Positions 1-12,198 of a DNA stretch of 64,000 nt are shown piece by piece. The translations under genes and the position numbers were made by a program. Position 1 is the stretch's first letter, and each line of letters begins with the position of its first letter. The notes below the pieces were generated by a model. That model was given only the letters and a program-made list of their open reading frames with translations. It searched no databases and was not told where the DNA came from. Origin of the DNA: Acanthococcus lagerstroemiae. Taxonomy: Eukaryota; Arthropoda; Insecta; Hemiptera; Eriococcidae. The stretch is from NCBI GenBank assembly GCA_031841125.1, contig CM063112.1, positions 18,998,603 to 19,062,602 of the forward strand, in the 5' to 3' direction.

Positions 1-2219
1 CGGTCGCGAAAGCAAAATTTTCATTTTTCGGCGTTTAAGGAGGAATGTGAGGGTAGCAAATTTGAGGACAGTGAACTTTTACGGTATTTCTCAACATATT
101 TCAGACGGAAGTTGGTCAACTCCATTCACTCCAGTGCAGGGTATTTTATCATCTGATTTTCTTGTTAGTAAAATTATGCTGGTGATCGTAATGAAACAAT
201 CCAGTTTTCATCCAGTTTACCCCCCTCTTTTTAAAAGGGGATATTCGAAATTTTGTATGAAAAATAGTGTGTATCAAACGAGCTATTGAGAAAATTCTAT
301 CACATTTTCTACCTGCCCCGGAAATTTTTTTTTGCAACTAAATCTTTTGGATTTTAAAGTTAAAAAAAAAATTAATTTAATTCGTTAAATTATTTGATTT
401 GCTTCTTGCTCAAAATATTTGCTAATTTTATTAGATGCTTGATAGGATACTCCTTTCATTTGCTCCTCAATTCCCTCACGATTCTGATTAATCCCATTTT
501 CTCTTGACCCATGGCAGAGTCTCAAATTTATCAATTTTACAGGTAGAAAAACAGACATCAACAATAATTGATGTCGACAAATTTATTGCGTTCTTTGTAG
601 CTAATCGCCGTAATCAGCGAATAATTTTACAATAAAATAACTTTTTAATTACATTTCTCAGTTTCATCATTTCATCAGTTTAATTTCTCAAATTTCACAT
701 TTTAAGGAGTGGGATTTTGCTGGATTTTTTTTTAACCCCTAAGCATAGCCCACCCTAAAAGTAGACAGCCCTCGTTTAGCCCACCCAAGAATTTTTTCTG
801 GTTACGCTACTGACAAGAATCAAATCAAATCCAAATCCAAATACCTTTATTGGGAGGTCTACAATAATTAATTTTATATTTGTATACATTTAGATTGGGT
901 GTCCTCAAAGCGGGGCCCCGTGACTCCCCAGACGCGTATCGGGCAAAGGTTTCCCATAAACGATCCCATTTTTCCATTCTTCCTGTGCCGGGCTACTGAC
1001 AAGAACTATGGTTCAAATAGGGGTGGCACTTCAGATGAATGATTATTTTTCGTTACACTCGTAATAATTTTACATGTTATAATATAAATAATTTTTCCTT
1101 TCACTTAGAAATGTTACGTATTTTTCATTATAATTATCAATTTTTTCATACTTGAAGAGGTTACCGACACTTACCATTTTACTCCAAAAGCTTGGCAAAA
1201 TACTGCCCACGGATGCAGAAATATCTCCTGCTGCACACGTGTATGTGCGGTATGAATAATTACATACTCCACGTTTACAGGCGCAGCAACAGATATACTT
1301 GCACCTGTGTACAGTATTTTGTCTATCTACCCCCTTGAAGTAAAATGGCAAGTGTCTGTATGATTCTAGCCTCTTCAATTATCGCCAGCATATTGGGGTT
1401 TAAACTTGCACCAGAGTGCGCTGAAAAATCACCTGTGCGGGTGAAAATGAACGAGTGATCATGTGTACTTTCAAATAGAAAAGCTGCTATCTTCAGGAGG
1501 GTCAAAAAACGAGTAAAAATTATTCGACCAAGAGAACTGATTATAATTCAATTTTTTTCTAATGAAGTAGTTAAATTTGGGACAAATTTTCTTTGAATGT
1601 GAATTACTAGTAGACTTAATAATAACTGAAGTTTGCTCGACGCTTACGGTAAATCATACGTGATCACTCACACATATACATGCCTGTCAACACTTGAAAC
1701 TCCAAGTTTAAATCTCAGTAAGTCTTCTTTTGAGCAAAATTAAAGTGTGAGCAGGGTCTTGTGATATAACAGCCCATACCATGTACAGTGGGAGCTTGAA
1801 ACTTGTGAATACGTACCTAATCATGTAATTCAAAAAAGAAGGGCGAATTTTCAATGAATTCGCATACGACAAGGATTGAAAAACTCGGGATATCGGACGT
1901 TTTCAGTATTAATTTTCAGTTTGTATCAATGACAGATCATGAAGGAAGGTCTAAACACCTAAAAAAGTCAAAACTTGAAAATTGATTTTTTAGACAGGCA
2001 TATTTCTTCCGAGCCGGTCGCAATATGTATTCAAACATGATTTTGTTTTTGTCATGTGTCGTGTTAACACGAAACGTCAGCGTAATGTGCAGCCGGCTTT
2101 AGTGTGAAAAGGTGCTATCTGAAATTTTTTCACAAAGTGACTTTTTGGTATCGTTAGATAGGGAATTTTATAAACGTTTTTTTCAGTCTTTTCTCAGATA
2201 AATGCCACAAACTTATGTA
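1..2219. other. No recognisable gene; short LINE traces only
   Basis: This stretch has only short open frames without family features. A piece near 450-500 matches the minus-strand LINE scrap at about 61421-61500 (shared thymine-rich wording around 'CTCCTCAATT'). At 800-860 a minus-strand pattern of repeated TTTGGA after an AATAAA looks like the 3' tail of a LINE. Nothing else was supportable. Confidence 0.4.
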
Positions 2220-2385
2220 ATATTGCTTCCCTAGTTCTTCTGGAGTACCTTTACTGAATCCAAACTGATCTTCTCCCACTATTTCTTCCATCTTATTTTG
2301 TATTTTCTTACTTGTTATCCTTGCCAGAATCTTTTATGCATGCGCTAGTAAACTTATAGTACGATAATCTAGGCTCTAGGGGTAA
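2220..2385 (-). mobile_element. LINE reverse transcriptase fragment
   Basis: Read on the minus strand, this piece encodes a decayed reverse transcriptase block: DYRTISLLAHA, then an in-frame stop, then KILARITSKKIQNKM and EEIVGEDQFGFSKG. In LINE polymerases the corresponding conserved block reads roughly 'R-T-I-S-L ... K-I-L ... QFGFR-G' and lies just before the catalytic region. Only about 55 residues remain and the stop codon shows it is dead. It is a relic and has no relation to neighbouring features. Confidence 0.6.
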
Positions 2386-3305
2386 AAACTCATCAATTAT
2401 TAGTTTTTTTTTGTTTTTTTTTAATTCTGTAACAAATAGAATGGGCAAAAACCGGGAATTTATTTTTATTCCCAAATAGATTCCTTCCCCGGAAATTTTG
2501 GGTAAAAAAATTGGGAACATCGGGAATTTTCGTAAATTCATTATTTAGACGCTACTAAACGAAAAGCTCCCATGGGACATTTGTTGACAAAATGAGTTAT
2601 TAGTATTGTTGGAAAGAGCGAAAAAGTAGATTTTTTTAATGGGCCCTGATACAAAAATGTGTATCCACGTTGAAAAAAGTTTATTAGTAAACGCTTGTCC
2701 GTAAACTGGGATTATTCATTGACTTTTAATGTTACGTTTTCTCAAAAAAAAACCAGATTTTTTCGCTTGGGAGCTTTTCGTTTAACAGCGTCTATTTTTC
2801 ATTGCTTCCTGCACGTGTATAGGAAAAAGCTCCCTCGAAGACCAATAACGACCAGATATTGTCTAGTCTTCGACCCATATTTTCGACTGCAAAACGACTA
2901 AATGAGATAAAACGAAGGTGACTAAAAAACGAAGGTAACTAAACCTTAGACCGTACAGCAAGAAACATTTCAACCTCATAAAGGGCCCTCCTAAATTCTG
3001 CACATACAGAATAACTAGTCTTTATAAATAAAAATGAACAAAAGTGGAAAAACATTAAGTTTACCCCCAAAAAATTACCGATTTTAATCGATTATAATCG
3101 ATAAGATGTGGTCTATAATAGATTATAATCGATAGGAAAAATTATCGATTTTCCCCATCTCTTGGATAATCTTCACATTTGCTTCGGGGTTCTCATTCAG
3201 TTCCCTGACCGATGTCAGACAATATGAAACGAACAGATCAGTGTAGCTGGTATATCATCATTCTTTTTTCTGGAGGCAACCAGGGCCCTTCTCTGGCGGA
3301 GAGAA

Positions 3306-3821
3306 TTGGTAGATTTCTCCTCATCAAAAAATTTCAGAATCATCAAACCAAAAAAGCAATTTAACGATTTCATTTTAACTGAGAGTTCTGGTATACATAA
3401 GCAAAGCAACGATGATGATTGTGAAAGATTTTACTTTGAAATTTTGGATACTGTAACAACAGAAATAAAAACACGATTTTTGAACAACGTGACCTTATTT
3501 AAGGTAGTTGAAAAAGTATTCAATTTCGATTTTCAAAATAATGCAGAAATTAAAGAATTCCAAAAAATCAGCAGTAATATTAAATTGTCTACAAGTGAAG
3601 AAATGCTGTGCGTGAAGAACTATTTTGAGGAAAACGGAATCTACAAAGAACATTACTTCAAAGAGTTGCTTTTAGTAAAGAAAGCATTTAAAGCTACCTA
3701 CGATCTTTTTGCTGTTACCGTAACTTTTGGATGCAGTTCAGCAACATTCGAAGCGACAGCTTCAATAGAATTGATTCTCCATATCGAAGAAGTATGTTAT
3801 TCGGTCGCGAGGCTAATTTAA
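3306..3821 (+). pseudogene. hAT-type transposase C-terminal relic
   Basis: A 171-codon open frame. Its distal part (about residues 125-155, LLLVKKAFKATYDLFAVTV followed by TFGCSSATFEATAS) resembles the C-terminal dimerisation region of hAT transposases related to ZMYM1/DUF4371 proteins, where the usual wording is 'T.GCS.ATCERSFS.L..I'. The CERSFS motif is degraded here to FEATAS and the ORF ends soon after. The N-terminal half has a short stretch (ILDTVTTEIKTRFLNN) that also fits the region before the dimerisation domain. The zinc finger and the catalytic part are absent, so this is a truncated, probably non-functional copy. Family placement is moderate; that it is not a host gene is an inference. 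Confidence 0.5.
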
Positions 3822-4339
3822 CATTAGTTCCATTTGCAAAAAAAAAAAAAAAGAAAAAAGATTCAAAATATTGACACTAGCCGCGATTTACATGTTTTCA
3901 ATGAATAAAAAAATCGAAGACTGCAGTTATATTAATTAAACCTTTTTGTGTTGTTTTTTAATAAATTTTTTAAATTTTTAGTAAATAAACTTATTATGCG
4001 TGTATTTTAAAACATTTGTAGAACCTGAAAACTGTGCTGAAGGACCATTAATTTTTATGCCCTGGTAGAGATTCCATTTGCCCTACATGAAAAAAATCTT
4101 AGCTAGGGGCCTGGTCGTACTTCAGAGCATTTTGTTACCTTGGATCTTCGGATTCATTTTTGAAACTGGTGTAATATTGGACATGGTGTGAAAAATCGTC
4201 TTCATGGCTAAACTATAACACTAAATATTTGGCGCCCCATAGTCAATGGTGACGATTCCGAGGAAGGAAGGTTGTCCAGTCAAGAAATTTCGGAAGCAAC
4301 CCCGTCAGTATCTAAACGAGTCTTTTTTTCTTTTTTCAT

Positions 4340-4500
4340 TATATATTAGCAGCCCCCAAGACCCACCACAGGCCGACGACCTCGAGGAACGCAGACCCAC
4401 CCCCAGGAAGACCAGTGAGCGCCAAGCCAGGCGCCCTCCATCAGCACCCTCAGCATTCCCACAGAGCAGGTAGACAGGGGAACCCTGCGCGGAGTTGCGT
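4340..4500 (+). other. GC-rich patch, unrecognised
   Basis: A short, proline- and arginine-rich reading frame (within the ORF 4246-4473) coincides with a sharp local rise in GC. No domain can be named, and it may be part of a gag-like or satellite fragment. Confidence 0.2.
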
Positions 4501-4627
4501 GTAATTTTGAATTTCGAGTTGGTGATGGCCAAAAGGGGTGGATACCATATTTCTAACGCCCCTGGATCCGCCGAAAGGGGCAGAGACATACAAACATTTT
4601 ATATACATATTAGCGATTAGAGATTTC

Positions 4628-4930
4628 TACCCATTAATAATGTCTGAAGGGAGGCAGTTACAGCCACCAAATTTTAACACCATGTGAAGAAGTTCAATGT
4701 AAAACACTTCCGAAACATTTAAATTGAAAAAAATAAGAGGTTCAAAGAGGGCAACATTTTGTGACCCCCTTCTAATAAGAGTACCGAAATTTTTTGTAGC
4801 CTAGAACCTATTCAAAGTTCATACAAACACTTCCAGAAAGTAAGAGCCCTCTCGCTCTCACGGTTCACCCGCCAATGTCGAAGAAATACCCAGACAAACA
4901 CTTTTACGTATATTTACGACAATTACGTGA
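4628..4930 (-). repeat. Dispersed repeat copy A (Helitron 5'-end-like)
   Basis: This segment is closely similar to 8036-8310 and partly to 7225-7400 and 29471-29650. Shared landmarks are GAAATTTTTTGTAGCC, 'TTCATACAAACAC..CCAGAAAGT' and GGTTCACCCGCCAA followed by an ACAAACA-rich tail. On the minus strand the tail reads like the 5' end of non-autonomous Helitrons (a TTGTTTGT-rich stretch near a TATA-rich start). The class assignment is inference; the repeat relationship is seen directly. Confidence 0.55.
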
Positions 4931-4989
4931 GTAAATAGTTTTTGCCCTAATCCCTGAAGATTCAGAGACAAGGTAAGACACATAACCTG

Positions 4990-5200
4990 ATTTTAATTGG
5001 TTTATATTTTCCATTTTTCTTCTCACTTCTGATAAACCTAAAATTATTAATTTCTTTTCCAAGAATGCTTGTTCCAGTTTTAATTAAATTATCATCGTCT
5101 CTCAGAGTCCGCGCATTTAGTGTACCAATTTTAATTGAATAATTTGATGTATATGCTTTTTCTCTGGAATTCTTTCCCAGTCTTTTAATACTTAGTGTCC
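4990..5200 (-). mobile_element. LINE endonuclease N-terminal fragment
   Basis: The minus strand encodes SIKIGTLNARTLRDDDNLIK followed by TGTSILGKEI. This resembles the start of APE-type endonucleases in RTE-like LINEs, which typically read 'IGTWNVRTL...'. Only the first ~40 residues are recognisable and no catalytic residues survive. It is a small relic flanked by unrelated DNA. Confidence 0.45.
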
Positions 5201-5230
5201 ATTTTGGAGTGTGAGTGAACTTGGTAATAT

Positions 5231-5380
5231 TCTTTTTTTTGTAGGGTGTGCCAATTCACTTTTCCTTCTTCTGTATTCCAGAGCACTTTCGGCTGTTATG
5301 CCATCATCAGTGGAGTAGGGTACTCCACAGATGATGGCATAGCAGCCGAAAAGTGAATTGGCACACCCTACAAAAAAAGA
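5231..5380. repeat. Foldback hairpin repeat (~150 bp)
   Basis: The left arm (TTTTTTGTAGGGTGTGCCAA TTCACTT, then TTTCGGCTG, ATGCCATCAT and GGAGTA) is mirrored by the right arm (TACTCC, ATGATGGCAT, CAGCCGAAA, AAGTGAATTGGCACACCCTA CAAAAAA). The two arms pair almost end to end across a short centre at about 5315, with one extra ~30-base bulge in the left arm. It is probably a foldback MITE or a snap-back insertion product. Confidence 0.8.
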
Positions 5381-5559
5381 CTTTTAATACTTGTTGAGTC
5401 TGTATTACTAGTTAATTTTTTCTTTGCTCCATAAATCATAATTTTTTTGTTTGTCCCGTGTTTTTCCCCCGCTATAGTGGGGGTGGGACCCGCTGTAGGG
5501 TTATATTGTCAATAACACCCTCACTGACTGCGCTTTTTGGGTGCGCTAGACGAGTTTTG

Positions 5560-5990
5560 CAAAGATTTAAGTAAGTTTGAAACCGTCTTAAGAAAATCTT
5601 ATAGAGTCTTCAAGGATCTAATGAAAGTCCGGAAGAGTCTAAAAAAGTCTCCGTAGAGCTTAAAATAATAATCTTAAGCAAATCTGGTAAAGCTTTAGAG
5701 ATAGCTTTGAACAGTTCTGCAATCTTGAAAAGTAAATTACTACGTTTGGATGAATTTTAAAAAGTACGGGGTACCCCTTCCTTGAGTCAGAAAAAAAGTT
5801 TAAAATCAGCCTTGTTTTACTATGTTCCTTTTAGCAAGTCTTAATGGGACTTCTGAAAATCTGGGAAAATCTTTGTCAGTGTGAAGTAATAATTTTAAAC
5901 AAGTTAGAAAGAGGTTTAGAGATAGTTTGGAACAATTCTAGAAGAGTCTTAGAGAGTAAAATATGTCTAAAAAGATTTGGCAAATCATCA
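5560..5990. repeat. Degenerate direct repeat
   Basis: Two copies about 240-270 bp apart share the wording 'AATAATAATCTTAAGCAAAT' / 'AGTAATAATTTTAAACAAGT', then 'TTTAGAGATAGCTTTGAACA' / 'TTTAGAGATAGTTTGGAACA'. The copies have drifted. No coding content was recognised. Confidence 0.5.
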
Positions 5991-6643
5991 ATTTATACTC
6001 TATTCGCTAAAAACTATAATTTTACTGACGATAACTTTTTCTTATTTTTAAAATTATAATTTTATTTCCTCCCCTACAAAATAATCTTATTCGCGCTGCC
6101 GTATAGAGCCATGTAGTCTTTGACAGGAAATATCCTAAAAATTTAGCTCGATTGAATAAAATTCACAAATCCCTCTTTCTATCGAGAAATACTTCAGGAT
6201 CTGACTCCTAATCATCCTCAAAGGACAGAAAAATGAAATTACAAAAAAGTTCGTTTATCGGATCTAAGTCTTTAATTATAAAACATAAAAATTATTTTAC
6301 TAAAACAAACCCGAAGTTTATGGTACGTTCATAAGAAACCACCACCTGTCATGAGTTTTTTGGGGGAAAATTTGAAAATTGTAAGTGTCCCAATCCTTTA
6401 CCTGCTCTCCTACTGATTATAAATTATACTTCATACGAAAATAAAACAATGAAAAATGAAGAGGAAATCGTAAAAATGTGATGGAAAACTGGTTATTTTT
6501 CCAAACTCCTTCCGTGGATTCGGAGGGAAATATTGGCCAGCAATTGTTGCAGGTGGCTTATAAAACTGATTTTTCCAGTGGCCTATTTGGCCTCACTTTG
6601 TCTCAGAACGAAAATGCCCCATGAAGGTACTTATATTGCTAGA

Positions 6644-7400
6644 CTAGCTGACCCACTTCGCGGCTCATCTAGACCGTGGGCTAAAGTGAGTTGGCTAAGG
6701 TGAGCTGGCTAAAGTGTGTTGGGTTAACTGGGTTAGTCCTCTCCTCTTCCCTTTACAGCAAACCGCTTTCCCATCTTCCCTCCCCGTCTTTCAAACGATT
6801 CCCTATGATCCACATCCGTCATATTTTCCTGCCTGAAAACTCTTGCAGTTTTCCTCCCTCTACCCGTCCTGCTTCACCGGCATCGGCTGTTAATGCAACT
6901 GATAAGCGGGTGGTCCCTTCACTTCTTTTTTAATGTCTTAAGGACTCCACTTTTTACTTACGCTCTTTGTAACCAGCTCCGGATTTAGAAGTTAAGCAGC
7001 TATAGGCACTCAACAAAATGTCTCCCTCATCCCTCCATTCCATATTCTCCTAATGAGCTACAGATCAAAAATTGATAATTATTTCCCAGCTGTATTTTCT
7101 GCCACTTCTACAATATTTTCCTTTTTTCTCTCTGTCTCTTCTTCCTTTTCTCTTTTTCCAAATTTCCTCCCTTTTTCCCGCTGGTTTTGTACAAAAATCT
7201 GCCGCCCAAGGCACTTGCTCAATGTGCCTATTGGGAAATCTATCGCTGGAACACTACATAATGGTGAAATTGGGGAGAGGGTCTGGACCCCAACCCTCTC
7301 CCCACTGCACGCAGCTCTTATGGTTCACCCGCCAACCTCGAACAAACACACACCCACCCACAGACAAACACTAACACCCTTACATATAGTGTACATTAGA
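6644..7400 (-). mobile_element. Candidate non-autonomous Helitron (copy B)
   Basis: At the left edge, A|CTAGCTGACCC (6643-6653) read on the minus strand is GGGTCAGCTAG|T, the typical Helitron 3' terminus (CTAG before a T), preceded by a GC-rich imperfect palindrome. At the right edge (7225-7400) lies the same GGTTCACCCGCCAA plus ACAAACA-rich sequence as in copies A, C and D, matching a Helitron 5' end on the minus strand. No Rep/helicase ORF is present, so it would be non-autonomous. The 5' boundary is not exact. Confidence 0.4.
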
Positions 7401-8035
7401 ATTAGAGAATAGGGATTTTGAACATGAGACACAGGACACATTTTTACATGCCGTTTCGACTAACGGTTTGCTGTTAAAAAATAATTTAAAAAAAAAGTCG
7501 TAGAACAATAGGCGCATCTATACCTATTAACTATTATACTTAGGTACCAGAATTCCTTTGTTGTTTCGGTTCTCTACCTTTCTTTGTGTATGTGTGTGCA
7601 CGCGTGTGCGTGCTGCTTGTGGCTTGGTAGACGAATCGCCGTGTAGAGGCTATAGCCGGGTTTTGCTCGAAAAGGTTTCGTGAGAAACGCCACAGAAATT
7701 CACGGAAATTTGCGACTGCAAATACCTTCAACTCTCATTGCAGTCAGTTGGAGGGCTCTGATCTATTTGCAGTTTACTGCTTCATATTTGTGTTATTCAG
7801 AGGAGAATGTTCGTGTTTTCAAAAATTCAATCGGATAATTAGAAGAGATGCTGAAGATAGTTTTCAAAAACTGAAATTTTAGAGCTTTTGGTGGTTATAG
7901 GTGATTGAAAATGGGCTGTGTGATATATAAATGAGTACGAAGCAATATCCGAATATATTATGGTCGCATTAAATCAGATGTAAATGTAATAATGAGGCAT
8001 TTTGAGCTTGTTTTGGAAATTTCAGATTTTCAACT

Positions 8036-8310
8036 CCCCAATAATTTCTGAAGGGAGACAGTTACGTCCACCAAATTTTAACAAAGTGTGAAGAAGTTCT
8101 ATGTAAATCAATTCCGAAAAGTTCAAGTTGAAAAAACAATTAGGGGGACCACAAGGGACAAAATTTTGTGGCTCCCCTCCTAATTAGAGTACCGAAATTT
8201 TTTATAGCCTAAAACCTCATCCGGGTTCATACGAACACATCCAGAAAGTTCCAACCCTCCAGCTCTTACGGTTCACCCGCCAACCAACAAACAGACAAAC
8301 ATTCACTTTT
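8036..8310 (-). repeat. Dispersed repeat copy C (Helitron 5'-end-like)
   Basis: Nearly co-linear with 4628-4930, including 'AATAATTTCTGAAGGGAG', the GAAATTTTTTATAGCC block and GGTTCACCCGCCAACC. It is interrupted at its right end by the hAT MITE beginning at 8319. Confidence 0.6.
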
Positions 8311-8318
8311 TTATAGTA

Positions 8319-8613
8319 CAGGGGTTCTCAAACTTCATATACTCGAGGACCCCCATAATTATTTATGTAGTCAATGCGGACCCCTTTTTTCACGTGACTC
8401 ATAGCCGCAGAGTAGCTACCCGTTGAAAACAATATTGCCCTGCTCATAGGCATGGATTAAGCTAGTAGCCATGTACACATTTTGTAATACAAACCAAAAC
8501 TGTTATTTTCAGAAATAGGCGTTCTTGGTGCGAGTGATAAAAAAAAATTAGATTAGAATATTTTTCGTGGACCCCTAAAAAACTGCTTTCGGACCCCACT
8601 TTGAGGAACTCTG
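8319..8613. mobile_element. hAT-type MITE
   Basis: A 295 bp element with terminal inverted repeats CAGGGGTTCTCAAACTT (left) and CAGAGTTCCTCAAAGTGG (right, reverse complement). Interior blocks of GGACCCC appear next to both ends. It is flanked by near-perfect 8 bp target duplications TTATAGTA (8311-8318) and ATATAGTA (8614-8621). The CAGxGGTTCTCAAACTT terminus and 8 bp duplication are diagnostic of the hAT superfamily. It has no coding capacity and inserted into the right edge of repeat copy C. Confidence 0.85.
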
Positions 8614-9082
8614 ATATAGTAGATAAGAATACATTGTTAGTTTAGCAACATGAGTCATGCCATCAAGAAATCGACACTCATCCGAAACAAATAGAAATAA
8701 ATATGGTACGATAAAACATGGAACGTGCGTTCAAGTCCTCAAATCTAAAGGCGAAAAATTATCGGGAAGCTGGAGGTTGGCACAGAAGGTTGTATCCTAA
8801 TACTGATTAAAGTAGCAAAGATACCAAGAAATTGAGCATCCTCAAGCCTCCCAATGAGCTGAACGTTCCACCGAAATCAGTTTTTCCCAAAAATCACAGA
8901 AAAGATTGACTATAGAGGAAAAAAATTGCAAACAAAAACTGTTCCTCAATAACTTTTACGATATACTATAATTTTTTTGTAATTGTCCTCAAAATACCAC
9001 GAATATAACCCTTTATTTCGGTTAAAATTAACACCGTAGGCTTTACGGGAGATAACATAGAATATTCAGAAAGGATGCAAAC

Positions 9083-9656
9083 TTGCCCCGAATTCGGAAC
9101 TGGCAACAACCAGGCCGAGTCTTCCTGTATATAGCATACAGCGTCATAAAATTCAAAGTAAAGGCTTGGATAAGTATGCAGACGGAAATGCACTGGCGGT
9201 TAGCCAGTGGCATGAACGTCAACAATAAAACACTGATAGGGGACACCCCCAGTAAGTATGTCAAGTTCCTATTAGGGCTTGACAGGAAACATGCAAGGCT
9301 CATGGTCGGACTACTAACCGGTCATGGGACCACAAAACAGACGTGGTATAAGATAGGAGTGGTAAGAAGCGGCTCCTGTAGGTACTGTGGAGAAGAGGAA
9401 AAAACCTCGAGCCATATCATATATATGTCAATGCCCAGCAATAGCCGGGACAAGACGCGAAACATTTGGGCTAGAATATCCAGCGCCCAGTATACCAGTG
9501 AAGTCAAAGGGATAGAGCTAAGTAAAATTCTTACTTTGGCTATAAAATGAGGCTACTGAGCTGATCCTTAACAGCAACTTGAGGAATAGTGCAATGGACT
9601 GCAAAGTCTGAGCGCTCGGCGCCACCTCACACCCAAATGTAAATGTAAATGTAATG
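9083..9656 (+). mobile_element. LINE 3' end with C-terminal ORF2 fragment
   Basis: The open frame 9083-9550 (155 codons) encodes the C-terminal tail of a non-LTR retrotransposon polyprotein: LLGLDRKHARLMVGLLTGHG, then the knuckle CRYCGEEEKTSSHI. In the family the tail reads 'LTGH....LH..G..... C..C....E...H.L..C'; the final cysteine is missing here. The ORF is followed by about 100 bp of 3' UTR ending in a GTAAAT-repeat tail (9640-9656), typical of LINE 3' termini. The copy is 5'-truncated, lacking endonuclease and reverse transcriptase. It is not a host gene. Confidence 0.75.
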
Positions 9657-9921
9657 CCCCGAATTCGTGTCTCTACACCCTCTCATCTATCAATCCCTGA
9701 AATATTCCTTTTCCCCCTCCTCCCGTCATAATATAAATACCACACTATGAAATTTGTATTACTCTGTGTTTTCAGTATCAGAAATGACATGTTTACAGTG
9801 ACTTTGAAACTTCCGTTTACACAAATGGTCGAATCTTGATCCTAATGGCTTGGAGGGCTCCAAGGTCCCAAAATTTGATTTGGATATTTGTTTCGTTGTA
9901 AACTCAAAATTGGGGTACCTG

Positions 9922-10162
9922 CCCGAGGCGCAATCAGTTACCCTCTAGTTACCCAGTTACCCGCGAAAAAGTTACCCATTTGTTACCCTCGAATTACCCT
10001 CAGATTACCCTTGTTCCCCTTCAGTTTCCCGGGTAACTCGTGGGATACTACGCAATGAGTTACCCTCTAGTTACCCGCGGTGGAAAAGTTACCCATTTGT
10101 TACCCTCAGAATACTCCTGTTCCCCTTTAGTTACCCGGGTAACTTGTGGGATTTTGGGCATC
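9922..10162. repeat. GTTACCC-rich repeat, copy 1
   Basis: The words AGTTACCC and TTACCCTC recur about ten times, interspersed with CCCGGGTAAC palindromes. The block GCGCAATCAGTTACCCTCTA occurs again, almost unchanged, at about 60968-60990. The segment is a small tandem-like family with two internal halves of about 100 bp. Confidence 0.7.
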
Positions 10163-10854
10163 GGTGTAAGGAGGCGGGGCTCAAAATGAAAAATACAATA
10201 CGGAGTTTCGTTGGTTTGAAGAGTCGCTACTCATTTTTGATAATGATTTGACCCTCATCTCAAAAGTGTGGCATTCGGGGTAGGTGAAAAACCTGATGTA
10301 ATGCAATATGGATGTCGTTCCATGGGCTTAAAGATAAGCTGAATTCATTTCTGGTAATGAATCGACTCCCATTTCGATACTGTGGCATCTGGTGGGACGG
10401 GGGCTTAAAAATAGGCATAATGCTGTATAGCTGTTGTTTCCTAGATTTCAAGGGTCGTTAGGTCTATTTCTGATAACCATTTGACCCTCCAAATTTTGAC
10501 ATTCTTAGAGGAGGATTGAAATTGAAGAACTGACAATTATAATGTGAATGGCGAATTCATTTCTGACACTGATGCTACGTAGCTTCAAACGAAAATCATG
10601 AATATACAATGGAGACCGGAGTATAATGTAAACATATAATAATAATAAGATTTATTGCCCCTTCCAACAGCCTGTCGATCTATTACAGAAGAGGGGTACA
10701 TACATGTAAATACAATGTTTCATGATGATTGATACAAGAAAATTAGTGTGTGGAAATTTTTGTGATCTAAAAGAAAAATGTCAATTTCGAAATTGTCGGA
10801 TACAATTCTATTATACAAAGTGACTGGCTCTATTCATCGTAGATTCTTTATAAC

Positions 10855-11330
10855 TGTAATTATGTCATTTTATGTCTTTTTATGTCTCATTATGTCAGTT
10901 ATGTCTTAAAACTTGGAGAGCTTTTATGTTAGAACAGATTATGTCCTTGAAAGTAGTTGATCTGCCCCCGCAATTTTCCAGGGACTCTCCTCCCCCTTCA
11001 GGAGCTTCCTCCACAACCATAAACCCCCTCCTGAAGGTAAGCTACCCCTGGAAAATTGAGCAATTAAGGGGCCGGGTAGGCAACCTGCAGCGACTTGTGA
11101 TCTTGAAGATTATGGGTAATTATGTCATTTTATGTCTTATTATGTCGGTTATGTCTTAAAACTTGGAGATCTTTTATTTTAGAATGTCTTTGAAAGTAGC
11201 TGATCTGCCCCTGCAATTTTTCGGATTTTTAGACAGGCAACCCGCAGTGTGTTTTTTTCCCTCGGAGGTGGCGGCGGTGGCGGTGGCGGCGGATTTTACT
11301 TTTTTAGTATATAGAGAGATAGAGAGATTA
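10855..11330 (+). repeat. TATGTC-rich dispersed repeat, copy 1
   Basis: Two internal units (10860-11105 and 11110-11330) each begin with TTATGTCATTTTATGTCTT and GTTATGTCTTAAAACTTGG. The unit ends in a purine-rich (GGCGGT)n tract and TATAGAGAGATAGAGAG. A near-identical two-unit copy lies at 35345-35830. The block CTGGAAAATTGA..AATTAAG is also shared with the end of the CT-rich satellite (34480-34560). Confidence 0.75.
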
Positions 11331-11339
11331 TTACCTCTC

Positions 11340-12198
11340 TATATATTATTACTATTATTATTATTATTGTCGTTGTTGTTATTATTGTTACTACGTATTC
11401 TTAATATTACCATTACTATTACTACTATTATTGACGTATTTTCCCACTTCGTCATGACTCTCCCTTTCTTGTAGACATTTTTGCAAGTCCTCGTCTGTGA
11501 TGCTATGTTTTTTTCTAAGTTTAGTGAAATTTTTGCATTCCCTGAAAGTATGGTGTGGACTGTCTTCTGCTTCTTTACATTCCCTGCAGATACTATTGTC
11601 TGTGATTTTGAACTTTTTCAGGTAAGTTGCAAATTTCCCATGTCCCGTTAAGTACTGCGTCATATAATAGTCGAACTTTAGTTTCTTATTTTTTAATCGC
11701 TTTTCTATATTGGGTATCAATTCTGCTGTCCTTCTTCCCGTCCTTTCGTTGTCGTATTGTTCCTGCCATTCCTGTGTTATGTCATTTTTCGCTCGATTTA
11801 TCATTTCTTTTGACTGTTTATTTGTTAATTTTCCCTGTCTGCTTTCTTCTTTATTTTTTTTTATTTGATTGGTTAGTTTTAGTTGAAGGTCTATTGGTAA
11901 TTTTCCTGCTATTACTTGGGTGGCTGTGTGAGAGACTGTTTTATAAGCAGATATGACTCCTATCAATATTGTTCTTTGCAGGGTTTTTAGTTTTTTAATG
12001 TCTGATTTTCTTAATTTCTCACTATAAGCTAAGGATCCGTACTCTGTTATTGAGCGAAAGAGGGCGTTGTATATTGTTTCTCTATTCTTTGTGTCATAGC
12101 CATAGAGGTTGCCATATAGGGATCTGATTTTATTGTAGTATTTTTTTAGTTTGCTTGTTATATGTTCTACGTGTTTATTATAATTTAGTGCCGGGTCT
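11340..12198 (-). mobile_element. 5'-truncated LINE, reverse transcriptase C-terminal half
   Basis: On the minus strand the frame is open from about 12197 to the stop at 11391-11393 (~269 codons). It starts inside the reverse transcriptase thumb (LDPALNYNKHVEHITSKLKK), runs through ITEYGSLAYSEKLRK and ISAYKTVSHTATQVIAGKLP, and ends with the tail LTGHGKFATYLKKF plus the knuckle CRECKEAEDSPHHTFREC. These are typical of the R1/jockey-type C-terminus, and the CCHC knuckle is intact. After the stop comes a TAATAA-rich tail (11344-11390) acting as the 3' terminus. The 5' side breaks sharply at 12198 into unrelated GC-rich DNA, so the copy is 5'-truncated but otherwise undamaged and probably young. 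Confidence 0.8.

Noticed and set aside
7053..7412. 119-codon frame in the Helitron-like copy B
   Set aside because: Low-complexity Phe/Ser-rich translation of a pyrimidine-rich tract; not conserved in copies A, C and D.
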